Origin: CAZCBJ01 sp964496705
Lineage (GTDB): Bacteria; Chloroflexota; Anaerolineae; Anaerolineales; Anaerolineaceae
DNA: 25,318 nucleotides
NCBI GenBank assembly: GCA_964496705.1
Contig: CAZCBJ010000035.1
Location: 1 to 25,318 of the forward strand
Reading direction: 5' to 3'
Under the pieces are notes generated by a model. It was given only the letters and a program-made list of their open reading frames with translations, was not told the DNA's origin and made no database searches. The position numbers and the translations under genes were made by a program. Below are positions 1 through 8,500 of this stretch, one piece after another (positions within the stretch are counted from its first letter, which is position 1; each line of letters begins with the position of its first letter).

Positions 1-60
1 GCATGAGAAGCTCTGATCAAATCTGCTCATGGAATCACCCCGCGTGAGTCCCTGATAAGC

Positions 61-123
61 GTAGAGGTGGGTCTGCTCCATTATTAAAAATCGTATTCAT
101 TATTCGCACAGACCCACCTCTAC
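61..123. repeat. 15-bp inverted repeat with AT-rich loop
   Basis: The arms GTAGAGGTGGGTCTG (61-75) and CAGACCCACCTCTAC (109-123) are perfect reverse complements around a 33-base AT-rich loop. No run of T follows either arm, so it is a poor intrinsic terminator. It lies downstream of the minus-strand adenosine-specific kinase gene. By form it looks like a dispersed REP-like or miniature palindromic element, but only one copy is visible here. Confidence 0.6.
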
Positions 124-190
124 AGGGTCTCCGGGCTTGTGCTAGCAAAATTGAATTGGCAGAGCGCTCAGAGCGGTACATCTAGACTGG

Positions 191-676
191 TTAAAATTTA
201 TAGCCGATCTGGCGCAGGAAATCCTTGCGCCAGGCCACGTCCTTCTCGCCTTCCACGCCCTTGGGCTTTTCACCCTCGATGATGCCGAGGATGCCGCGTC
301 CGGTGCCGTTGTCTGCCACGATCACCTCGGTGGCGTTGGCGGTGGCGCAGAAGATGCCGCACACTTCCGGCACGTTCATCACCGTTTTAAGCACATTGAT
401 CGGGTAAAAGCCGGGACCGAGGAAGAGGAAAAAGCTGTGCCCGGCGCCCACCGCCAACGCGTTCTTTTTGGCCAGCTCGATGCTCTCCGCGTCGGTGCCG
501 CTGCAGCGCACCAGGCACATCCCCGACGCCTCGCAAAACGCCAACCCGAATTTTATCCCCGGCACGGCGCTGACCAATGCTTCGTGGATATCCTCAACGG
601 TCTTGATGAAATGCGATTGCCCGAGGATGAAGTTGATCTCTTCGGGTTTTTCGACCTTGACGCTCAACAATTGCAT
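191..676 (-). CDS. Adenosine-specific kinase (DUF355 / PF04008 family)
   Basis: This 161-residue protein has the length and sequence character of the adenosine-specific kinase family, small cytoplasmic proteins found mainly in archaea and thermophilic or anaerobic bacteria. Recognisable stretches are the N-terminal VEKPEEINFILGQSHFIKTVEDI region, the central GLAFCEASG and GAGHSFFLFL segments, and the C-terminal GILGIIEG plus DxxxRKDFLRxIGYK tail. The ATG is preceded by AGGAGG about six bases upstream, which fixes the start. It appears monocistronic and transcribed leftward. The biochemical role in the family rests on limited structural and binding work, so the exact physiological reaction here is inferred only by family. 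Confidence 0.85.
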   Translation of the reverse strand: MQLLSVKVEKPEEINFILGQSHFIKTVEDIHEALVSAVPGIKFGLAFCEASGMCLVRCSGTDAESIELAKKNALAVGAGHSFFLFLGPGFYPINVLKTVMNVPEVCGIFCATANATEVIVADNGTGRGILGIIEGEKPKGVEGEKDVAWRKDFLRQIGYKF

Positions 677-704
677 GGCTGCCTCCTGGTTTTGGGTTAA
701 GTTA

Positions 705-710
705 ATTGTA
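705..710 (-). promoter_or_regulatory. Candidate -10 box for the adenosine-specific kinase gene
   Basis: On the minus strand TACAAT lies about 28 bases upstream of the kinase start codon, giving a short leader that contains the AGGAGG ribosome binding site. Any -35 element would fall inside the adjoining repeat cluster (721-840), and no good TTGACA match is seen there. It is called on the -10 alone. Confidence 0.3.
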
Positions 711-720
711 CACCAGGAGG

Positions 721-840
721 AATCTCAGGCAGAGGCGCAGGAAAAGAATCTCACGCAAAGGCGCAGGAAAAGAGTCTCACGCAGAGACGCTGAGAAAAAA
801 TGAATTCTTTTCTGTGTCTCTGCGCCTCTGCGAGAAAATC
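721..840. repeat. Tandem 26-bp repeats plus one inverted copy (dispersed repeat family)
   Basis: Three head-to-tail 26-base units (721-746, 747-772, 773-798) share the core TCTCACGCAGAGGCGCAG with substitutions, followed by about four to six A/G-rich bases. An inverted copy of the core (TCTCTGCGCCTCTGCGAGA) occupies about 819-837. The direct and inverted copies can fold into a long hairpin. The cluster fills the gap between the divergent end of the kinase promoter and the stop codon of the URO-D-like gene. A related palindrome occurs at 1932-1982. Confidence 0.8.
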
Positions 841-845
841 TTCTT

Positions 846-1916
846 CTACCCGCGGCCGGATTGGAGGGCGTATTCCTTGACCCGCGCCGCCAGCCTCAGC
901 GCCTCGGATTGGGTGGTGGCATACACATCCAACAGCAGCCCGCAGCGGCCCGCAGTGCGGTCGATCAGCATCTGGCACGTGCCCAGCACGTCCGGGCTGT
1001 TGGAAAAATCCCAAATGCGCCAGAAGGGCACACGGGCGGCGGCATCCAGGATGGTCTCGATCGGGTTGTAGGCGATTTGCGGGTCAAAGCCGAGCAGCCC
1101 GCGCGTCTCGGACATCGGCGCAATGTTTTGCCTGTGACCCATGCAGCAGTGCAGAGTGACGCCGCCGAAGCGGTCGGAGAGCATTTCGTTGTAGGGACGG
1201 GCGAACTGGCGGTAGATGCCCGGCGAGAGGAAGGCGGCGTTGTCGTCGCTGAGGTGGATGCCGCGCGGCAGGGGGTAATCATGTCCGCTGCCCAGCCAGT
1301 TGCCGGCGATGCTGCGCTGGAATTCGACGATTTCGGCGATCGATTCGGTCAGCATGCCCAGCAGATGATGGACGGCGTCCGGGGCTTCATAGGTGGAAGC
1401 CAGCAGCAGCGAGGTGTTCACCACCAGCGTGGCGGCGTCGATCGGTGATTGCACATCCGACGGCACGAAGGGCACCTCGCCAAAGCGGCGGCGGATTGCC
1501 AGCATGCGCCGCGTCAGCTCAGGGTACAGACCGCGCTCGTGAATGTTGGTGGGCTTTTGGATTTCCCAGACCCGCTGGATGTCATCGGTGATGAGGTAAC
1601 GGCAGGGCACCGACCACTCGCCGAAAAGCGGCTCGCAGCCGTAGGCGATGCCCATCAGGCAGGAGATGCGCCCGCAGTCCACGCGAAAATAGGGGATGTT
1701 GTCCAGCCCGGCTGCCGCGGCCGCGGCGTGCTGGTTGTAATGCTCGACATAATAGGTTAGCTCGGCTTCAAAATCCTGATAAAACAGGCTCTGGTTATGG
1801 GGATAAACTTGCGCCCAGTTGGCTTTGACCATCACGTTGCCCTGACCCTCCAGCAGGCGCTGCATTTTGTGGATATTCTGATCCACTTTGTTTTGGTCAA
1901 CCCGTGCAAGTTCCAT
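846..1916 (-). CDS. Uroporphyrinogen decarboxylase-like / corrinoid methyltransferase-like protein
   Basis: This 356-residue soluble protein belongs by overall look to the URO-D / MtaA-MtbA TIM-barrel superfamily. Supporting features are a His-X-Cys element (H256-C-C258 in LHCCMGH) in the C-terminal half followed by a Cys near the C-terminus (C325). This matches the zinc-binding His-X-Cys...Cys arrangement of methylcobamide:thiol methyltransferases. HLSDDNAAFLSPGIYRQF resembles the D-x-x-x-x-LSPxxFxxF segment of the superfamily. No haem pathway gene is nearby, so a real haem-synthesis decarboxylase is unlikely. A methyltransferase-like role is inferred and the substrate is unknown. The start has only a weak A-rich upstream signal, and the stem-loop at 1932-1982 lies just upstream. 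Confidence 0.7.
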   Translation of the reverse strand: MELARVDQNKVDQNIHKMQRLLEGQGNVMVKANWAQVYPHNQSLFYQDFEAELTYYVEHYNQHAAAAAAGLDNIPYFRVDCGRISCLMGIAYGCEPLFGEWSVPCRYLITDDIQRVWEIQKPTNIHERGLYPELTRRMLAIRRRFGEVPFVPSDVQSPIDAATLVVNTSLLLASTYEAPDAVHHLLGMLTESIAEIVEFQRSIAGNWLGSGHDYPLPRGIHLSDDNAAFLSPGIYRQFARPYNEMLSDRFGGVTLHCCMGHRQNIAPMSETRGLLGFDPQIAYNPIETILDAAARVPFWRIWDFSNSPDVLGTCQMLIDRTAGRCGLLLDVYATTQSEALRLAARVKEYALQSGRG

Positions 1917-1931
1917 GTGGTTTCTTAAAAG

Positions 1932-1982
1932 GTCTCACGCAGAGCCGCAAAGTTTTTTTGTCTCTGCGCCTCTGCGTGAGAC
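1932..1982. repeat. Imperfect 21-bp inverted repeat of the TCTCACGCAGAG family
   Basis: The arms 1932-1952 and 1962-1982 pair with two mismatches around a T-rich loop of nine bases. The outer 13 bases (GTCTCACGCAGAG / CTCTGCGTGAGAC) are perfect. The core is the same sequence as the repeats at 721-840. It sits in the 70-base gap between the aminotransferase stop and the URO-D-like start, both on the minus strand, and could end transcription of the upstream operon. Only a TTTT run follows on that strand. Confidence 0.75.
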
Positions 1983-1986
1983 TTCT

Positions 1987-3146
<1,160 letters not shown>

Positions 3147-3150
<4 letters not shown>

Positions 3151-3371
3151 GAAATTGGGTTAATACTCCATTCGTCGAGTGGTTGATGGTAAGTAAGCTC
3201 AAAGCGGCGCCCGTCAGCGGCGCGCACGCGAAAATGCTTTCCGTGCGGTGTGCGCCAGCGGGCAATCACCGCGCTGATTTCCAGACGCTGCCCTTCCCAG
3301 TGCAGGGCCAGCGGGCGCTCGGCGTATTCAACGCCGGAATAACATTCCACCCGGCTCAACTCTTCGCCCAC
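3147..3371 (-). CDS. Small conserved-looking protein of unknown function (74 aa)
   Basis: I do not securely recognise this protein. It is 74 residues, soluble, rich in aromatic and Arg residues, and looks like a small all-beta fold (ERPLALHWEGQRLEIS, VIARWRTPHGKHFRVRAADGRRFELTYHQ). It overlaps the 3' end of the nucleotidyltransferase by 16 bases and the start of the aminotransferase by four bases (ATGA). The double overlap argues that it is a real translated gene bridging the operon. The reverse frame also holds open reading frames here, but they have no such coupling. Confidence 0.65.
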
Positions 3372-4366
3372 GATTGGTCTCCCAGGTCGAAGTGCGACGG
3401 CTGACCCTCCAGGGTCACGTTGCGTCCCAGCAGCGAGTCTTCAATGATCATGCTGGTCAGTTGGGTGCCGTCGCCCAAGATGGAATTGCGCACGATCGAA
3501 TTCTTAAGGCAGCAGTCGTCGCCCACCGAGACGTACGGACCGACGATGCTGTTCTCCACCACGGCATAGGGTGAGATGAACACCGGCGGCACCACCGCCA
3601 CCCCTTCGCGTTGCGAAGCATGCGCCGAGTTGTCGTGCCCGTTTTCGAGCAGATAACGGTTGGTTTCGAGCAGCGATTCGGGCGTACCGGCATCCAGCCA
3701 GACGCCCACCGGCTGGACGCGCATCCGCGCGCCGCGCTCGATCAGGATGTTGATCGCGTCAGCCAGGAAGAACTCGTTCTTCAGGGTCAGCTTGCGCTCC
3801 ATCTGTTCTTCGATGGCGCTGATCAGCGCCTCGCCGGAGCAAAAGTAGTAGTATCCGACCACGACCAGATTGTTGCTCATGTCAGCGGGTTTTTCCACCA
3901 GGCGCACAACCTGTCCCTCGGCGTTGAGCTGAGCCACGCCGAAGCGTCGCGGATCCGGCACGGCTTTCACCCAGGCGACCGCGTCATAGCTTTCGCAGGT
4001 GAGGAAGGACAGGTTGGTTTCCACCAGCGTGTCGGCGAAGGCCATCAACAGCGGCCCTTTCAGATATTCACGCGCCTGATAAAGCGCGTCAGATTGCCCG
4101 CGCATCTGCGACTGGGCGACGTAATGGCATTTTCGGTGCGGGTAGCGCTGATCCATGAAGGTCTTCACCTGATCGCCCTGCGGCCCAACGATGAAGACAT
4201 ATTCCACGTTTTCAGGTTCAGCCAGCGTGCGGAACTGGTCGAGGACGTAATCCAGCACGGTGCGCCCGGCCACGTTGAGCAGCGGCTTGGGTTTGCTCCA
4301 GGTATGCGGGCGCAGGCGGGCGCCCAGCCCCGCCATCGGGATCGCTATTTTCAAAGGTTGTGGCAT
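3356..4366 (-). CDS. Sugar-phosphate nucleotidyltransferase with left-handed beta-helix tail
   Basis: This is a 336-residue NDP-sugar pyrophosphorylase. The N-terminal signature is IPMAGLGARLRPHTWSKPKPLL (residues 9-30), with the phosphate-binding Arg and the Lys of KPKPLL. DTLVE, WVKAVPDPRRFGVA and VEKP mark the nucleotide- and sugar-binding core. The C-terminal part (about 250-325) has the hexapeptide rhythm of a left-handed parallel beta-helix (SPYAVVENSIVGPYVSVGDD, NSIVRNSILGDG). The arrangement resembles RmlA-long, GlmU-type and archaeal bifunctional enzymes. The sugar and nucleotide specificity cannot be assigned. GGGAGG eight bases upstream supports the ATG. It heads the operon with the 74-residue protein and the aminotransferase. 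Confidence 0.85.
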   Translation of the reverse strand: MPQPLKIAIPMAGLGARLRPHTWSKPKPLLNVAGRTVLDYVLDQFRTLAEPENVEYVFIVGPQGDQVKTFMDQRYPHRKCHYVAQSQMRGQSDALYQAREYLKGPLLMAFADTLVETNLSFLTCESYDAVAWVKAVPDPRRFGVAQLNAEGQVVRLVEKPADMSNNLVVVGYYYFCSGEALISAIEEQMERKLTLKNEFFLADAINILIERGARMRVQPVGVWLDAGTPESLLETNRYLLENGHDNSAHASQREGVAVVPPVFISPYAVVENSIVGPYVSVGDDCCLKNSIVRNSILGDGTQLTSMIIEDSLLGRNVTLEGQPSHFDLGDQSWAKS

Positions 4367-4523
4367 GCTGAAGCCTCCCTGAGAGGTGGTATGACAGCCT
4401 ATGCTTATTTTATCATCATCGCCGGGGGGCGCATGTTATAAAAGTCACCTCTTTCCCGGTCATTGTTGGGTTTAACTGCTGGTTTTTTATATCCGCAGGG
4501 TTTATCCACCCGCCAACCCAAAC

Positions 4524-4552
4524 TGTGCCAGCCATCATGTGGGGATTATAAT
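4524..4552 (+). promoter_or_regulatory. Candidate promoter giving a near-leaderless mRNA
   Basis: A perfect TATAAT (4547-4552) lies only nine bases before the ATG at 4562. The hexamer TGTGCC at 4524-4529 is a weak -35 match with 17-base spacing. If used, transcription would begin within about three bases of the start codon, in line with the absence of a Shine-Dalgarno sequence there. Confidence 0.4.
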
Positions 4553-4561
4553 AAGCCCTTC

Positions 4562-5347
4562 ATGGACCTGCTGTTATTAAAATTGGTGCTCACCCCGCTG
4601 CTGGTCGCGGCGATCACGCTGGCCGGCCGGCGCTGGGGCTCAGCGGTCAGCGGGTGGCTGGTGGGGCTGCCGTTGACCTCCGCGCCGGTGTCGGTCTTTC
4701 TGACGCTGCAGCACGGCACAGGTTTTGCTGCCCGGGCGGCGATCGGCGCGCTGGCGGGCATTTCAGCCTCGGCGGTGTTCTGCCTGGTGTACGCCTGGCT
4801 GGCAAGCCGCAGCCGCTGGTTCGTTTGCCTGACCGGGGCAACGCTGGGTTTTCTGCTGACCATCTGGCTCTATAATCGCTTCGCGCTGGCGCTGCTGCCC
4901 ACCGCGCTGGCGGTGTATGCGGTCCTGGGCTTGATATACCACGTTTTTCCGCGGCGCAACAGCCATCAACCGTCCGCCGCGCCGCCGGCCTGGGATATCC
5001 CTGCCCGCACCCTGTTCGCCACCGCCTTTGTGGTGCTGCTGACGGCTGTGTCGGGGCTGCTCGGGGCGCAGCTCAGCGGCTTGCTTTCGCCCTATCCGGT
5101 GTTCACCTCCACGCTGGGCGTGTTCACCCATCGCCAGCAGGGGCGCGATGCGGCGGCTCAGTTCATGCGCGGTGTGGTGCGCGGCGGATTCTCCTATGCC
5201 AGCTTTTTCGTGGTGGTGGCCCTGGCGCTCAACCCGCTGGGCATGTTTTGGGCTTATGCGCTGGGGGTGGCAGCCATCGCCGTGGTCAATGGGTTGTCGC
5301 TGCACCTGGGGGTTGTGAAAAACCGCGCGGCGGCTCAATCGCTTTGA
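4562..5347 (+). CDS. Polytopic membrane protein with internal duplication (GlpM-like look)
   Basis: This 261-residue, strongly hydrophobic protein has about seven or eight membrane segments. It appears to be made of two related halves: SGWLVGLPLTSAPVSVFLTLQHG (about 27-49) and SGLLSPYPVFTSTLGVFTHRQQG (about 174-196). Each follows a hydrophobic helix and precedes an AAR/AAQ-type helix start. The pattern loosely recalls the small GlpM/DUF3147 membrane proteins in tandem, but that assignment is tentative and no function can be given. An upstream TTG would add 33 non-hydrophobic residues. The ATG MDLLLLK start is preferred because the helix begins there and TATAAT lies just upstream. Confidence 0.7.
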   Translation: MDLLLLKLVLTPLLVAAITLAGRRWGSAVSGWLVGLPLTSAPVSVFLTLQHGTGFAARAAIGALAGISASAVFCLVYAWLASRSRWFVCLTGATLGFLLTIWLYNRFALALLPTALAVYAVLGLIYHVFPRRNSHQPSAAPPAWDIPARTLFATAFVVLLTAVSGLLGAQLSGLLSPYPVFTSTLGVFTHRQQGRDAAAQFMRGVVRGGFSYASFFVVVALALNPLGMFWAYALGVAAIAVVNGLSLHLGVVKNRAAAQSL

Positions 5348-5564
5348 TATCCATCCGCAACTCTTTTCAAAAGGCGGTGTTTGAACAGGTAAGCGCGTCT
5401 GTATTGATTGCTTTGTCAGATCATTGAGCGTTTACAGGTAGCCGGATTGGATCGAACATTATTCCGCTGCGGCGGGTACGCGAACTTCATATAGCATGCC
5501 CTGAAAGGCGCCGAAGCCCTGCTTTCTGGCAGGTGTTCTACGTTATTCTCTATTGGAGGAAACC

Positions 5565-8500
5565 ATGTCGGATCATCAAGCGGTTGCAGTAGTCGGTCTG
5601 GGGGCCATCCTGCCGGATGCGCAGGATGTGGGTGCGTTCTGGGATAATATCCTCAACCTGCGCTATTCCATCAGCGACGTGACCGCCGACCGGTGGAATC
5701 CTGAGCTGTATTACCATCCTGACCCTTCGGTGCCGGATAAAACCTACGCCAAGATCGGCGGGTGGGTGCGCGGCTTCAGCTTTGAGCCGCTCAAATGGGG
5801 CATCCCCATCCCGCCGCGAGTGATCGCCTCGATGGACGAATCGCAGCAGTGGGCCATCGCCGCCAGCCGTCAGGCGCTGCTGGATTACGGCTACACCGAA
5901 AAGCGTTACGATCCCAACCGCGTGGCGGTGATCCTGGGCAATGCGCTGGCCGGGGAGAGTCATTACATCACCGCGCTGCGCATCCGCCTGCCGGAATACA
6001 CTCAGGCGCTGTCCGCCGCGCCCGCTTTCCAGCAACTGCCGCGTGAGGTGCAGGCTGCGCTGCTGCAGGGCATGCAAGACAACCTGAATGCGCGCATCCC
6101 CAACATCACCGAGGATACCATGCCCGGCGAGCTGGGCAACATCATCGCCGGGCGGGTCGCGAATGTGTTCAATTTCGGCGGACCCAACTTTGTCACTGAC
6201 GCCGCGTGTGCTTCTTCGCTGGCGGCGCTGCAGGCGGCCCTGGATGGGCTGAACAACCGGCAGTACGACCTGGTGCTGACCGGCGGGGTGGACCGCAGCA
6301 TGGGTCCGGAGGGCTACGTCAAGTTCTGCAAGATCGGCGCGCTCAGCCCGGATGGTTCGCGCCCGTACGCTGACGGCGCCAACGGCTTCGTGATGGGCGA
6401 GGGCGCGGCCATTCTGCTGCTCAAACGCCTGGCGGATGCCGAGCGCGACGGCGATAAAATTTATGCCGTCATCCGCGGGGTGGGCAGCAGCAGCGACGGC
6501 AAGGGCAAAGGCATCACCGCCCCCAACCCGGCCGGGCAGCAGCGCGCGGTGGAGCGCGCCTGGCAGAACGCCGGGGTTTCCCCGGCGACCGCCACGTTGA
6601 TCGAGGGTCACGGCACCTCCACGCGCGTGGGAGACGTGGTGGAGGTGAACAGCCTCACCACCGTCTTCGGCGGGTTTGGTTTACCGGTGGGCAGCATCGC
6701 GCTGGGCTCGGTCAAATCCAACATCGGGCATCTGAAGAGCGCAGCCGGCGCGGCGGGGCTGCTCAAGGTGACGTTGGGGCTGTATCACAAGATTCTCCCC
6801 CCGACGGCCAATTTCACCCGTCCCAATCCGAACATTGATTTCGCTCACCTGCCGTTCGATGTGGTCACCACCGCGCGCCCCTGGGAGCGCCCGGCGGGCG
6901 AGCCGCGCCGCGCAGGGGTCAGCTCTTTTGGCTTTGGCGGGACCAACTTCCATTTGGTGCTGGAGGAGCATATCCCCGGACTGCTGACCGATGAGAAGCG
7001 GGTGTTCCCCGCGGTTCAAGCGGCGGCTGCGCCGAGGGAATCGATGGTGCGTGAACCAACCGTTGTTCAGGTGGCCCCGGCTGACGCAGCACCTGTCCCC
7101 ACCGGACCGGCATTGGCCGACTACGGTGGTCTATGTTTTCTCTCCGCCAGCACCGGCGCTGAATTGCGCCAGAAGCTGGTCGAAGTGCTGGAGCAGGCGC
7201 GCCAGGGCAGTCTGCCGCCCGGCGCGATGCCCTCCCACGCTGCGCTCGGATTGCCAGAGCGCCTGGCGATTGAATTTGGCCGCGCGGATGATTTGATCAA
7301 GCGCGCCGAGAAGGCGCTCAAGGTGTTTGATGACAACAACGCCGCCGCCTGGCAGGCGCTGACCGCCCAGGGCGTGTACCGCGGCAGCGGCGCGCCGGGC
7401 AAGGTGGCCTTCCTCTTCCCCGGGCAGGGGTCGCAGTACGTCAATATGCTGCGCGACCTGGTGGATTTCGAGCCGGTGATCGCGAATACCTTCCGCGAAG
7501 CCGACGAAGTGATGACGCCCATCCTCGGCCGCTCGCTGACCAGTTACATCTTTGATGACGGCGATGAAGAAGCGCTGAAAAAAGCCGAGGCTGAGCTGCG
7601 CAACACCACCATAACCCAGCCGGCGCTGCTGACCGTCAACGTGGCTCTGCTGCGCCTCATGCAGCGTTTCGGCTACCAGCCGGATGCCGTGCTGGGACAC
7701 TCGCTGGGAGAATATGCCGCGCTGGTTGCGGCAGGTGTGCTGACCTTCCCCGAAGCGCTGCAGGTGGTCAGCGCGCGTGGGCGCGAGATGGCCAGGGTTT
7801 CGATGGAGGACAACGGCTGCATGGCGGCTGTGCCGGCGCCGCTGGAGGTGGTGGAGGAAACCCTCAAGACGATTGACGGTTACGTGGTGATCGCCAATAT
7901 CAACAGCCCGCTGCAGTCGGTGATCGGCGGCAACACCGCGGCGGTGGATGCGGCGTTGGCGGCTTTTCAGGCAGCCGGCTATCAAGCGACCAAAATCCCT
8001 GTGTCCCACGCCTTCCATACCCGCATTGTCGCCCCTGCCAGCGCCCCGCTGCGCACGGTCATCGCGCGCATGAACATCCAGCCGCCGCGACTGCCGGTCA
8101 TCGCCAACGTCACCGGCGATGTCTATCCCGGCGGGCGCGAGGAAATCCTGGACTTGCTGGCTGCCCAGGTGGCGTCGCCGGTGCAGATGGTCAAGAGCAT
8201 GCAGAAACTGTACAGCCTGGGCGTGCGCATCTTCGTGGAAACTGGACCCAAACGGGTGGCCAGTGCGCTGGCGCTGGATAACCTGAAGGACAAGAGGGAT
8301 GTGACCATCCTGGGCACCAACCACCCGCGCAAGGGCGGCAAAACCAGCCTCAAAGAAGCGCTGTGCGGCTTGTTCGCCGCGGGCGTGCTGTACCAATTGC
8401 CCGCCGGGCAGCCCGCCGCTCAAAGCGTGCCAACGCTGTCCGGTCAAACGACAGCTTCACGCGCTTCTTCTGAAGAGATTAAGGCTTATGTTCTGCATTT

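Noticed and set aside
721..840. CRISPR array
   Set aside because: The units are directly abutting, degenerate and one is inverted. There are no unique spacers and no cas genes.
5553..5564. TTG start for the synthase four codons upstream
   Set aside because: The TTG overlaps the GGAGGA ribosome binding site. The ATG at 5565 has correct spacing from it.
5348..5564. Promoter for the synthase gene
   Set aside because: I looked for -35/-10 pairs in this 217-base gap. Only weak elements such as TATAGC near 5491 are present, without a suitable partner, so nothing is called.
7131..8447. Minus-strand open frame of 438 codons inside the synthase
   Set aside because: It is a shadow of the AT-coding region, with no recognisable domain and abnormal residue composition.
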